Source: DATKNA01 sp963786765 (GTDB lineage Bacteria > Actinomycetota > Actinomycetes > Actinomycetales > Kineosporiaceae). Taken from it: a DNA stretch of 64,000 nucleotides. Position numbers and translations under genes: made by a program. Where the stretch lies: positions 1 to 64,000 of the forward strand of contig CAWBAJ010000016.1 in the NCBI GenBank assembly GCA_963786765.1, in the 5' to 3' direction. The notes beneath the pieces were generated by a model. It was not told the DNA's origin. It did not search any database and saw nothing but the letters and a program-made list of their open reading frames with translations. Position 1 is the stretch's first letter; each line of letters begins with the position of its first letter. This document shows, piece after piece, positions 43,275-52,008 of this stretch.

Positions 43275-44060
43275 GTGCTCCGCACCGTCATCGCGACCGG
43301 CTACGTCACGCCCCTGCGCGAGGGCGGCTCCCTGCCGGGGCTGGTGGAGGCGGACGACGACGGCATGTACGTCGTCAAGTTCCGCGGCGCCGGGCAGGGG
43401 ACGGCGGCGCTGGTCGCCGAGGTGGTGGTCGGTGAGCTGGGCCGCCGGATCGGCGTGCGCGTGCCGGACCTCGTGGCGGTCGAGCTCGACCCGGCGATCG
43501 GCCTGCGGGAGCCCGACCAGGAGGTGCAGGAGCTGCTCAAGGTGTCGGCGGGCCTGAACCTCGGGATGGACTTCCTGCCGGGTTCCGTCGGGTACGACGG
43601 CGTCGCCTGGCGGCCCGACCCTCTGGACGCCGCCCGGGTCTTCTGGCTCGACGCGTTCACCGCGAACATCGACCGGACCTGGCGCAACCCCAACCTGCTC
43701 GTCTGGCACCGCAACCTGTGGGCCATCGACCACGGCGCCGCGCTGGTGTTCCAGCACGCCTGGCCGTCGCCGCAGGCGTGGGCCGGCCGGCGGTACGACC
43801 TGTCCCAGCACGTGCTGCTGCCGGTAGTGCGCGCGCTGGACGCCGCGGTGCTCGCCGACCTCGACGCGCGGCTCGCCACCGAGGTCGCGCCGCTGCTCGA
43901 GGAGGTCCTCGAGCTGGTGCCGGGTGACTGGCTGACGTCGATGAACGCGGCGGTGGGCGACCCGCGGACGCCGGCCCAGTGGCGCTCCCGCTACGTCGAA
44001 CAGCTGACCGCGCGGGCGGGCGGCGAGCGGCCCTGGTTCGAGCTGGCGGTCGCGGCGTGA
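43275..44060 (+). CDS. HipA-like kinase family protein
   Basis: A 261-residue protein resembling the kinase fold of HipA (phosphatidylinositol-kinase-like Ser/Thr kinases). The ATP-binding Lys35 is in MYVVKFRGAGQG, the catalytic loop is TANIDRTWRNPNLL and the metal motif is AIDHGAALVF. It lacks the HipA N-terminal subdomain and is short. Its stop overlaps the DUF3037 gene by 4 bases (GTGA), an arrangement seen in many actinobacteria. A leaderless promoter and a perfect palindrome lie upstream. A HipB-type DNA-binding antitoxin is not visible. Target unknown; HipA itself phosphorylates GltX. Confidence 0.78.
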   Translation: MLRTVIATGYVTPLREGGSLPGLVEADDDGMYVVKFRGAGQGTAALVAEVVVGELGRRIGVRVPDLVAVELDPAIGLREPDQEVQELLKVSAGLNLGMDFLPGSVGYDGVAWRPDPLDAARVFWLDAFTANIDRTWRNPNLLVWHRNLWAIDHGAALVFQHAWPSPQAWAGRRYDLSQHVLLPVVRALDAAVLADLDARLATEVAPLLEEVLELVPGDWLTSMNAAVGDPRTPAQWRSRYVEQLTARAGGERPWFELAVAA

Positions 44061-44146
44061 GCGGGCAGGAGGGCGTGAGCGGGCAGGAGGGCGTGAGCGG
44101 GCAGGAGGGCGTGACCGGGCAGGAGGGCGTGACCGGGCAGGGCGGT
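44057..44146. repeat. 18-bp tandem repeat with built-in start codon and ribosome-binding site
   Basis: Three units GTGAGCGGGCAGGAGGGC, one unit with GTGACC, and a fifth degenerate unit follow each other directly at the junction of the HipA-like and DUF3037 genes. Each AGGAGGG is followed within a few bases by the next unit's GTG. Confidence 0.9.
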
Positions 44147-44530
44147 GGCGGGCGGATGGCCTTCGAGTACGCGGTGCTCCGGGCCGTGCCGCGGGTGGAT
44201 CGCGGGGAGTGCCTGAACGTCGGCGTGGTCCTCTACTGCCAGGCCGCCGAGTACCTGCGCGTCCTGCTGCTCGTGGACGAGGCCCGGTTGCGGTCGCTCG
44301 ACCCCTGGGTGGACGTGGAGGCGGTCCGGTCGTCGCTCGCCGGCGTCGAGGCGGTCTGTGCCGGGGACGCGGCCGCCGGCCCGGCCGCTGCCGGCTCGCG
44401 CCGGGAACGCTTCGGGTGGCTCACCGCTCCCCGCAGCACCGTCGTGCAGGCCGGTCCCGTGCACAGCGGCGTGACGCCCGACCCCGACGCTCAGCTGCAC
44501 CGCCTGCTCGACCGCCTCGTCAGGCTCTGA
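44057..44530 (+). CDS. DUF3037 family protein
   Basis: A DUF3037 domain begins at MAFEYAVLRAVPRVDRGECLNVGVVLY (ATG at 44156, residue 34) and continues through LVDEARLRSLDP to the end. The 33 residues before it are a Gly/Gln/Val leader from five 18-bp repeats. Every repeat begins with GTG and ends with AGGAGGG (the fifth is altered), so any unit could serve as an in-frame start; the first GTG at 44057 overlaps the HipA-like stop. Total length is 157 residues with the leader or 124 without. The domain function is unknown; the constant pairing with the HipA-like kinase suggests a partner or regulator. Confidence 0.82.
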   Translation: MSGQEGVSGQEGVSGQEGVTGQEGVTGQGGGGRMAFEYAVLRAVPRVDRGECLNVGVVLYCQAAEYLRVLLLVDEARLRSLDPWVDVEAVRSSLAGVEAVCAGDAAAGPAAAGSRRERFGWLTAPRSTVVQAGPVHSGVTPDPDAQLHRLLDRLVRL

Positions 44531-44560
44531 TCACCAGAGGAGGGGCGCAGACTTGTCGGC

Positions 44561-45190
44561 ATGTACGTGCCCGCCGCGTTCGCCATGTCCGACGAGGACG
44601 TCCACCGGCTGCTGTCCGAGCACGGCGCGGCCGACCTCGTGACGAGCACCGCCGAGGGGTTGCTCGCGACGATGCTGCCGTTCGTGTTCGACCCGGACGC
44701 CGGCGAGCACGGCGCCCTGCTCGGCCACGTCGCCCGCAACAACCCGCAGTGGCGCGAGGCGCCGGCGGGCGAGGCGCTGGTCATCGTCCGCGGGCCGGAC
44801 GCCTACGTGTCGCCGTCCTGGTACGCCAGCAAGTCCGAGCACGGCCGCGTCGTCCCCACCTGGAACTACGTGACGGCCCACGTGTACGGCCGGCTCGTCG
44901 TGCACGACGACACGCAGTGGGTCGAGGCGCTGGTGCGCCGGCTCACCGAGCAGCGGGAGGCGGCGCTGCCGCACCCGTGGTCCGTGGACGACGCCCCCGC
45001 CGCGTTCGTCGCCGGGCAACTGCGGGCGATCGTCGGCCTCGAGCTCCAGATCACGAGGATCGAGTCGAAGGCCAAGCTCAGCCAGAACCGCCCGGCCGCG
45101 GACGTCGACGGCGTCGTCGCAGGACTCGCGGCACGGGGGCACGCCGAGGCGTCGGCGGCGGTGGCGGCGGCACGGGGCCCCGGGAGGTGA
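44561..45190 (+). CDS. FMN-binding negative transcriptional regulator, PaiB family
   Basis: A 209-residue FMN-binding split-barrel protein. PaiB signatures are clear: MYVPAAFAMSDEDV at the start, GHVARNNPQW, VIVRGPDAYVSPSWYASK and PTWNYVTAHVYG, and the tail IESKAKLSQNRP. PaiB affects sporulation and protease genes in Bacillus; in other bacteria the role is unknown. The ATG at 44561 follows AGGAGGGG at 44537-44545, rather far, and a GCAGACT run ends seven bases upstream, so a leaderless start is possible. Its neighbour downstream is the glycosylase gene. Confidence 0.92.
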   Translation: MYVPAAFAMSDEDVHRLLSEHGAADLVTSTAEGLLATMLPFVFDPDAGEHGALLGHVARNNPQWREAPAGEALVIVRGPDAYVSPSWYASKSEHGRVVPTWNYVTAHVYGRLVVHDDTQWVEALVRRLTEQREAALPHPWSVDDAPAAFVAGQLRAIVGLELQITRIESKAKLSQNRPAADVDGVVAGLAARGHAEASAAVAAARGPGR

Positions 45191-45261
45191 TCCTGGGCCG
45201 GCGGGGTGACCCCGCGTCAGCGGGGTGATCGTCCCCGGGCGGCCGGGTGCAGACTGGTCCA

Positions 45262-46134
45262 GTGCCTGAGTTGCCCGAGGTCGAGGCGCTCGCCGGTTTC
45301 CTCCGCGAGCGCGCGGTCGGCCGGGTCGTCGCCCGAGTCGACGTGGGTGCGATCAGCGTCCTGAAGACCTACGACCCGCCGGTGACCGCCCTGGCGGGTC
45401 TCGAGGTCACCGGGGTCACCCGGTACGGCAAGTTCGTGGACCTCGACGTGAGCGGCCTGCACCTGGTCGTTCCACCTGTCCCGGGCCGGCTGGCTGCGGT
45501 GGTCGGACGCCCCCGGCGACCCCGGTGCGCCCGGGCAAGAGCCCCATCGCGCTGCGGGTGCGGCTGGACGACGCGGACCTGCCCGGCGACCCGGGCTTCG
45601 ATCTCACCGAGGCGGGGACCCAGAAGCGCCTCGCGGTGTACGTGGTGCGCGACCCCCTGCAGATCCCGGGCATCGCCACGCTCGGGCCGGACCCGCTCGA
45701 CCCTGCCTTCGACGTCGCAGCGCTGACCCGGATCCTCGAGGGGTCACGGCAGCAGATCAAGGGCCTGCTGCGCGACCAGTCGGTGCTGGCCGGGGTCGGC
45801 AACGCGTACAGCGACGAGGTGCTGCACGCGGCGAAGCTCTCGCCGTACGCGATCGCCGGCAAGCTCGGCGAGGGGGAGGTCGAGCGCTTGGACGGCGATG
45901 CGCACGGTGCTGACCGACGCCGTCGAGGCTGCCGCCGGGAAACCCGCGAAGGAGCTCAAGGACGCCAAGCGCGCAGGTATGCGGGTCCACGGCCGCGCGG
46001 GGCTGCCCTGCCCGGTCTGCGGTGACACGGTGCGAGAGGTCTCCTTCGCCGACCGTGCTCTGCAGTACTGCCCGACCTGTCAGACGGGCGGCAAGGTGCT
46101 GGCCGATCGGCGTCTCTCGCGTCTGCTCAAGTAG
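45262..46134 (+). pseudogene. Fpg/Nei-family DNA glycosylase, three frame breaks
   Basis: A DNA-repair glycosylase of the formamidopyrimidine/endonuclease VIII family. The catalytic N-terminus MPELPEVEA (Pro2, Glu3) starts at a GTG. The middle part with QQIKGLLRDQSVLAGVGNAY (H2TH motif region) and the zinc finger CPVCGD...YCPTCQTGG lie in other frames. An extra base at 45472-45473, another near 45510-45516, and a change at 45893-45897 (one extra base, or two missing) account for the breaks; corrected length is about 290 residues. All functional motifs are preserved, so the gene is likely intact in the organism. It lies 70 bases after the PaiB-like gene. Confidence 0.78.
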
Positions 46135-46298
46135 CCCGTGCGAGTGCGCCGAGGGACACGGAGAGTGCGTGATACACAGCGCTCAACCAGTGCGCTTTCG
46201 GGTGGACCGGACTACGTTGGCTCACTGAAGCGTGACTGCCCAATGTCCGTTGGATGACGGGGGTGCCACCGGTGGTGACTTTCTGCGAGTGGCGTGCT

Positions 46299-46304
46299 TA
46301 GGGT
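46299..46304 (+). promoter_or_regulatory. Leaderless -10 element (TAGGGT) of the transglycosylase
   Basis: TAGGGT ends seven bases before the GTG at 46312. This spacing argues for transcription starting at the start codon, and for 46312 over the upstream GTG at 46294. Confidence 0.5.
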
Positions 46305-46311
46305 CGGACCC

Positions 46312-47723
46312 GTGTCGGGGAAGGAACTCTTCCAGTGGCGCGCGGCCGTCCGGGGCGTGCGCTCCCTGCGCGTCCCGCTGTCCTCCCCGTGGGCGCGCAT
46401 CGTGCTCCTGGGCATCCCCCTCGCCGCCCTGACCAGCACGCTCACCGCCAGCGGCCAGGCCACGAACTGGGTGGTGCCGAGTTCTGCGAGCGCCGGGAAC
46501 CAAGCCTGGCTCGACAACTTGGTCGGCCCCGACCCGTACGACCCCGAGCACCGCCACCTGTCCCTCCCCAACGATCCGGTGACTCCGCTCGGCGGCGATC
46601 CTCAGGTGCTCGTGCTGCCGCAGGCAGGGAGCAACGTCCCAGGCCGGGTGGCGGGCACGGGGACGCCGTCCGCGCCGGACACCTCCGGGCTCACCGGCAG
46701 CGGCATCCCGATCAGGGTGCTGAAGGCGTACGTCGCCGCGGCCCGGCAGGCCGCCATCATCGACCCTGCCTGTCATCTCTCGTGGTCGCTGCTCGCGGGC
46801 ATCGGCCGGGTGGAGACGAACCACGGCCGATTCGGTGGCGCGCAGGTCGGCGCCGATGGCGTCGTGTCGCCCTCGATTTACGGTCCCCGGCTGAACGGCA
46901 CAGGCGGCTTCCCCTTCATCCACGACACGGATGGCGGCCGGCTCGACGGCGACCCGACCTCGGACCGCGCCGTCGGGCCGATGCAGTTCCTTCCGGCTAC
47001 GTGGGCGGCCTACGGAGTGGACGGCGACCGCAACGGCGTGAAGAACCCTCAGGACGTCGACGACGCCGCGGCCGGAGCCGCGAACTACTTGTGCAGCGGC
47101 CGTGAGGACCTTTCGACGCGCGCCGGCCAGGTGCAGGCCGTGCTCCGTTACAACCACTCGATGAGCTACGTGAACCTCGTCCTGGCGCTCGCGACCAGCT
47201 ACGCGACCGGTCAGCCGCAGCCGCTGCCGCAGTCCACTCCTCTCACGCCGAGCTCGACTCCGAAGACGCAGCCGGCGGCGACGCCGACGCCGACCCCCAC
47301 GCCGACCCCCACGCCGACCCCCAAGGCCAGCCCGACGCCGACGCCGACTCCCAAGTCCGAGCCCGACGCCGACGCCGACTCCCACGCCGACTCCGACGCC
47401 GACGCCCGACGCCGACTCCCACGCCGACGCCCGACGCCGACGCCGACGCCGACCCCCACGCCGAGCCCGACGCCGACGCCCGACGCCGACTCCCAAGCCG
47501 AGCCCGACGCCGACCCCGACGCCGACCCCCACGCCGACGCCCAAGTCCAGCCCGACGCCGACGCCGACGCCGACTCCCAAGCCGAGCCCGACGCCGACCC
47601 CCACTCCGACGCCCACCCCGGCCGCGTCGTCGCCGACACCCGCCGACACCGACACCGAGCGCGAGCTCGAAGGCCTCGCCGTCCCCCTCGTCGTCCTCCA
47701 CGCCGACCCCAACCGGCGGCTGA
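46312..47723 (+). CDS. Secreted lytic murein transglycosylase with Thr-Pro tail
   Basis: An SLT-type transglycosylase that cleaves the glycan strand of peptidoglycan. A signal-anchor (VLLGIPLAALTSTLTASG) is followed by a catalytic domain with SLLAGIGRVETNHGRFGG (catalytic Glu in RVET), AVGPMQFLPATWAAYGVDG and the closing DAAAGAANYLC and VLRYNHSMSYVNLVL. The C-terminal tail is a Pro-Thr/Ser repeat. Five single-base insertions near 47358, 47405, 47431, 47480 and 47641 throw the tail out of frame; removing them gives a continuous PTP tail ending SSSSTPTPTGG and TGA at 47721-47723. Read as is, the frame runs on to 48333, over the opposite gene. GTG 46312 was chosen from promoter spacing. Confidence 0.85.
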
Positions 47724-47753
47724 GGGACGCGGACGGGGCGAGGGAGGCGGGCG

Positions 47754-48920
47754 TCAGAGCGCCGCCAGGGCCTCCTCCGCGCTGCTCCACCTGTGCAGCG
47801 ACGAGCCGGACCACCCGAGGGCGAACACTCGCTCCATCGTCGTCGGCATGCCCGCGACGCCGACCACTGCGCCCGCGCGTGCGGCTCGCTCGGTGATGCT
47901 CACGAGGGCCCGAACGGTGGCCACGTCGCAGAAGGCCAGCGCTGACGCGTCGATGACGAGGCCCGCCGGGCGGTCCTCGACGATGGCGTCGAGCAGCCGG
48001 ATCAAGCCCCGCAGCGTCGACAGGTCCGCCTCACCTGCGAGCCGGACGACGATCGCCCGGCCGGCTCGCACCGTGTGCTGCCGCACGGTGGTGCGCAGCG
48101 GCGGGGCATCGACCAGCACCGGCGGGTCGGCGCGCAGCTCCGTGTGCAGGGAGGTGCTCGCGCGGCGCAGCAGGGACTCCGCCGAGTCGTCGGGCCGGGC
48201 GACGGTCACACTCACCTGGGGCAGCTCGTCCCCGGCGAGTCCCTCGCTGAGCTGCGCCGTCCGGCGCAGCCGGTCACCGATCGCGGCCGCGGTCCAGGGC
48301 GCCGGCAGGTCGGGGCAGAGCAGCGCGAGGTAGGACCGGCCGGTGGCCTCGTCGATGTCGAGGCTCACGACGTCGGTGGCTCGCACCACGCCGCGCAATG
48401 CGGAGGCGCGGCCGGCCAGACCGGTCTCGGGTTCGGGACCGAGGTCCACGAGCAGCACTCCCGGCGGCCCCTCGCCGGCGCGGATGGTGTCGTCCAGGCG
48501 ATGCCGGAATGCGGGCGGGTCGAGCACGGCGGGCCCGGTGGCCAGGGTTCCGACGACGGACAGCATCCGCCCCCTGACCACGCCGGGGACGCCCTCGACG
48601 CGATGCAGGACGAGCCGCCAGCGCTGCCGGGCGCCGACCGGGGCGCCCAGCCTGCCGGTGGCGGTGGCGGTCGCGTCCACCTCCACCACCGCCGGACCGG
48701 TGCCGGCGACCGCGTTCACGAGCGCCTGCTGACCCGCGGGCAGCCCTGGGAAGAGTGCCGTCCAGGACCTGCCGACGATGGCGCCGCCGTCCAGCCCCGC
48801 CACTTCGGCGAAGCGGTCGTTGGCGTAGGTGCAGAGCAGTGCGGCGTCGAATGTCGCCATCGCGACCTGAGTGGAAGCCGCTGCCGGGTTCTCCAGCAGG
48901 GGCGTGTCGGCAGCGGGCAT
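47754..48920 (-). CDS. PAS - degenerate GGDEF - STAS domain regulator
   Basis: A 388-residue soluble protein. Residues 15-75 form a PAS-like sensor (ALLCTYANDRFAEVAGLDGG). Residues about 140-265 resemble a GGDEF domain (FRHRLDDTI, TGRSYLALLCPDL, LPQVSVTVARPDD, LLRRASTSLHTELRAD) but lack the GGDEF signature, so cyclase activity is unlikely. Residues about 285-385 are a STAS domain with GEADLSTLRGLIRLLD and LVIDASALAFCDVATVRALVSI, where the Ser of anti-sigma antagonists is Ala/Phe-Cys. It probably belongs to a partner-switching pathway for a sigma factor. No anti-sigma kinase is adjacent. Confidence 0.78.
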   Translation of the reverse strand: MPAADTPLLENPAAASTQVAMATFDAALLCTYANDRFAEVAGLDGGAIVGRSWTALFPGLPAGQQALVNAVAGTGPAVVEVDATATATGRLGAPVGARQRWRLVLHRVEGVPGVVRGRMLSVVGTLATGPAVLDPPAFRHRLDDTIRAGEGPPGVLLVDLGPEPETGLAGRASALRGVVRATDVVSLDIDEATGRSYLALLCPDLPAPWTAAAIGDRLRRTAQLSEGLAGDELPQVSVTVARPDDSAESLLRRASTSLHTELRADPPVLVDAPPLRTTVRQHTVRAGRAIVVRLAGEADLSTLRGLIRLLDAIVEDRPAGLVIDASALAFCDVATVRALVSITERAARAGAVVGVAGMPTTMERVFALGWSGSSLHRWSSAEEALAAL

Positions 48921-49084
48921 GTCTCCTCGTCGGGGCGGTGGCAGAGCCCGGTCAGCCGCAGCAGATGACGCTCCGCGCTTCGGCGGTCACAAAGCTAGAC
49001 CCGGTGCGCCTGTGACGGGAGGGGTTTCCCGGAGTTCCGGACCCGCCTCCGCGTCACCGCGCGTGTGGTGCAGGAAAGCGCGGA

Positions 49085-50047
49085 TCAGGCCGTAGCTGGA
49101 CTGGGGAATCCGCCGGCCCGTCCGAGCATCGCCGACGGCTCCTTGCCGAGCTGTTCGGCCACCCAGATGCCGGTCTCCGCGAGGGCGGGAAGCCGCAGCC
49201 CCGTCGCGTAGCCGGACCGTTCCAGGAGGTACTGCAGGTCTTCCGTCGCGATGTTGCCGGTCGCCTTCGGCGCGAACGGGCACCCGCCGATTCCGCCGAG
49301 GCTCGCGTCCAGAACCTGCACGCCGGACTCGACCGCCGCCAGTGCGTTGGCGTAGCCCGTGTTCCGGGTGTTGTGGAAATGCGCCCGCAGCCGCGCCCGG
49401 TCGCCTCCGGGCAGGTTCCGCACGCCCGCCGTGAGGGACCGCACCTGCGCGGGCACGCCGACGCCGATGGTGTCGGCAAGGGCCACCTCCGAGTAGCCGG
49501 CGTCGAGGCAGCGCCCGGCCACGGTGAGCACGGCGTCGGGGTCGACCTCGCCCTCGAAGGGGCACCCGAACGCCGTGGACACCACGGCGCTGCACCGGAC
49601 GCCTGCCGACGTCGCCCGGGCCGCGATGTCCTCGGCCGCGGCCAGCATCGCCGCGACGGAGGTGTTCTGGTTCCGCTGCGAGAACGTCTCGCTGGCGGCG
49701 ATCACCACGTTGACCTCGTCGACGCCCGCCGCGAGCGCCCGGTCCAGCCCACGCCCGTTGAGCACCAGCCCGACGAGGGTCACGTCCTCGCGGTCGACGT
49801 CCTCGGGGAACCCGCCGCCCAGGACGCCGGCCACGACCGCCTCGGCGTCCGCCATCTGCGGCACGAGCCGGGGGTGCACGAAGCTCGCGACCTCGATCCG
49901 GCGCACCCCCGCGGCGAGGGCGCGCCGGACGAACTCGACCTTCGCCTCGGTCGGCAGCAGCACGGACTCGTTCTGCAGGCCGTCGCGCGGCCCCACCTCG
50001 ACGATCTCCACGACCTCGACCGCCGGCCCGGCGGTCGGCAGGGTCAC
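49085..50047 (-). CDS. Hydroxymethylglutaryl-CoA lyase
   Basis: A 320-residue TIM-barrel lyase that cleaves 3-hydroxy-3-methylglutaryl-CoA to acetyl-CoA and acetoacetate in leucine breakdown. Motifs: VGPRDGLQNE (catalytic Arg, Asp), ASFVHPRLVPQMADAE, the metal-binding HFHNTRNTGYANALAAVESGV and the signature GGIGGCPFAPKATGNIATEDL with catalytic Cys. Length is right. The GTG start overlaps the stop of the S9 peptidase gene by 4 bases, so the two are co-translated, an odd pairing. A related isopropylmalate-synthase-like role is unlikely given the signature. Confidence 0.93.
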   Translation of the reverse strand: MTLPTAGPAVEVVEIVEVGPRDGLQNESVLLPTEAKVEFVRRALAAGVRRIEVASFVHPRLVPQMADAEAVVAGVLGGGFPEDVDREDVTLVGLVLNGRGLDRALAAGVDEVNVVIAASETFSQRNQNTSVAAMLAAAEDIAARATSAGVRCSAVVSTAFGCPFEGEVDPDAVLTVAGRCLDAGYSEVALADTIGVGVPAQVRSLTAGVRNLPGGDRARLRAHFHNTRNTGYANALAAVESGVQVLDASLGGIGGCPFAPKATGNIATEDLQYLLERSGYATGLRLPALAETGIWVAEQLGKEPSAMLGRAGGFPSPATA

Positions 50048-51900
50048 GGAGCCTCCTGCACGCGCCCGCCGAGGTGCTCGGCGAGGAACGCCTCGGCCCG
50101 CGCGTAGAACACCTCCCGGTTCTGGGGCTTGGCCATGCCGTGACCCTCGTCGGGGAACAGCAGGTACTCGTGCGGCAGACCCTTGTCACGAAGCGCTGCG
50201 ACGATCTGTTCGGCCTCCGCCTGCTTCACCCTGGGGTCGTTCGCGCCCTGGACGACGAGCAGCGGGATGCGGATCTTCTCCACGGAGAACAGCGGCGACC
50301 GCTCGCGCAGCAGGTCCGCCTCCGTCTCGGGGTTCCCGACGCGGCGGTACATCATGGCGATCACGGGGCGCCAGTACTCCGGCACGGACGCCAGCAGGGT
50401 GAGCAGGTTCGAGGGGCCGACGATGTCGACGCCGCAGCGGTACACGTCCGGGGTGAAGGCGGCGCCGGCGAGCACGGCATACCCGCCGTACGACCCGCCG
50501 TAGATGCCCACCCGGTCGCGGTCCACCCAGCCCTGGGCCACCACGTGCTCGACGGCGTCCGTGAGGTCGTCCTGCATGGCTGCGCCCCACTGCTTGTCGC
50601 CGGCGTTGAGGAACGCCTTGCCATACCCCGTCGACGAACGGAAGTTCACCTGTATGCAGACGTAGCCGCGGTTCGCCAGCCACTGCGCCTCGGAGTTGAA
50701 GCCCCAGGTGTCGCGGGCCCATGGTCCGCCGTGCACGTCGAGCACCGCCGGGAGCGTGCGCCGCTCGACCCCGGGCGGGAAGGTCAGGTAGCCGTGGACG
50801 GAGATGCCGTCGCGGGCGGTGAACGTGAACGGCTCCATCGGCGCCAGCGGCAGGCCCTCGAGCTCGGCCCGGTGCGGGAAGAGGTAGCGCGCCTCGCCCG
50901 TGGAGCGGTCGTAGACGAAGTAGCGCACGGGCCCGTCGCTGGGCGACAGGGACACCATCCACCACCGGTCGCCGCGTTCGCGCCGTCCGACGCCGAGGTC
51001 GCCTTCGCCGAGGGCGTGCAGCCGGTCGAGGTCCTCCTGGAGCGACTCGTCGAGCAGGACGATCTCCTGCCGGTCGCGTTCGAACTCGACGGCCTGCGGC
51101 TCCAGCGTGGCGGGGTCGAGCCAGACGCCGCCGACGTCGTACGCCTCGTCGCCGGCCAGGACCGTCCGGTTCCCCGAGGCGAGGTCATGCCGCTCGAGCC
51201 GGGTGGCGTTGGCGTCGATGCTGGACAGCACGAGCAGCGCGGAGGAGTCGCGGGTGAAGCCGAGGACGTCGGTCGACGCCGCGTCGTCCGGAGGGATCTC
51301 GAGGTAGGGCTCGTACTGCCCGTCCCTGCCGAGCAGCACGGTGACGCCGCCGTCCGGGCCCATCACCGCACCACCGCGGACCTGCAGGTCGCTGTCGACG
51401 AGCCAGTCGGCGAAGCCGGGGTTCTCGGCGACGAGCACCAGCTCGCCGGTCCGCAGGTCGAGCCGGTGCAGGTCGTGCAGCTGCGGGTCGCGGTCGTTGA
51501 GCGCGATCAGCACCTCGTCGCGGTGCCAGCGGTTGTGCGCGACGATCCGCGCCTGCACCCCGGAGCCGGGCGTGACCAGCTGGGCCGGCTCGTCCGGCGT
51601 CTCGCTGTCCGGAAACAGGTCGAGCAGGTAGAGCCGCCAGCTCTCGTCGCCGTCCTTGTCCTGCACGTAGAGCAGGTGCCGGTCGTCGTGGCAGAACGCG
51701 TACGACCGCACGCCGCGGTCGTCGTCGTGCGTGACGGCGCGAGCGGGCGCGGAGCCGTCGAGCGGCTGCACCCAGACGTTCAGGATGCCGTCGAGCGGGG
51801 CGACCCAGCCCAGCATCCGGCCGTCCGGTGAGACGGACGGGCTGGCGTGGTCGGGATTACCGAAGAGCACGGACCGGGGGATCAGCGGCGGGAGCGTCAC
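50044..51900 (-). CDS. Prolyl-oligopeptidase family S9 serine peptidase
   Basis: A 618-residue two-domain peptidase. An N-terminal beta-propeller with repeated SPDGRMLGW and YAFCHDDRHLLYV blades is followed by an alpha/beta-hydrolase domain. Catalytic Ser is in GIYGGSYGGYAVL, Asp in VQGANDPRVKQ and His in FPDEGHGMAKP. Such S9C enzymes cleave small peptides or acyl peptides in the cytoplasm. The GTG at 51900 was chosen because TACGGT lies six bases upstream (leaderless promoter); earlier starts would add 26 residues. The HMG-CoA lyase overlaps its stop. Confidence 0.92.
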   Translation of the reverse strand: MTLPPLIPRSVLFGNPDHASPSVSPDGRMLGWVAPLDGILNVWVQPLDGSAPARAVTHDDDRGVRSYAFCHDDRHLLYVQDKDGDESWRLYLLDLFPDSETPDEPAQLVTPGSGVQARIVAHNRWHRDEVLIALNDRDPQLHDLHRLDLRTGELVLVAENPGFADWLVDSDLQVRGGAVMGPDGGVTVLLGRDGQYEPYLEIPPDDAASTDVLGFTRDSSALLVLSSIDANATRLERHDLASGNRTVLAGDEAYDVGGVWLDPATLEPQAVEFERDRQEIVLLDESLQEDLDRLHALGEGDLGVGRRERGDRWWMVSLSPSDGPVRYFVYDRSTGEARYLFPHRAELEGLPLAPMEPFTFTARDGISVHGYLTFPPGVERRTLPAVLDVHGGPWARDTWGFNSEAQWLANRGYVCIQVNFRSSTGYGKAFLNAGDKQWGAAMQDDLTDAVEHVVAQGWVDRDRVGIYGGSYGGYAVLAGAAFTPDVYRCGVDIVGPSNLLTLLASVPEYWRPVIAMMYRRVGNPETEADLLRERSPLFSVEKIRIPLLVVQGANDPRVKQAEAEQIVAALRDKGLPHEYLLFPDEGHGMAKPQNREVFYARAEAFLAEHLGGRVQEAP

Positions 51901-51906
51901 ACCGCG

Positions 51907-51912
51907 ACCGTA
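51907..51912 (-). promoter_or_regulatory. Leaderless -10 element (TACGGT) of the S9 peptidase
   Basis: TACGGT on the minus strand ends six bases before the GTG at 51900, the usual leaderless spacing. Confidence 0.45.
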
Positions 51913-52008
51913 GGCCACTCCGGACGGCGACAGCACGGGCGGGTACGGCTCGTCACGCACTCCGGACCGCGGAGCCACCGTGTCAGACTGCGCCGCATGT
52001 GCCCCGCG

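Noticed and set aside
46135..46311. A c-di-AMP (ydaO) riboswitch before the transglycosylase gene
   Set aside because: The promoter spacing points to a leaderless transcript, leaving no room for a riboswitch, and no ydaO-type conserved blocks were seen.
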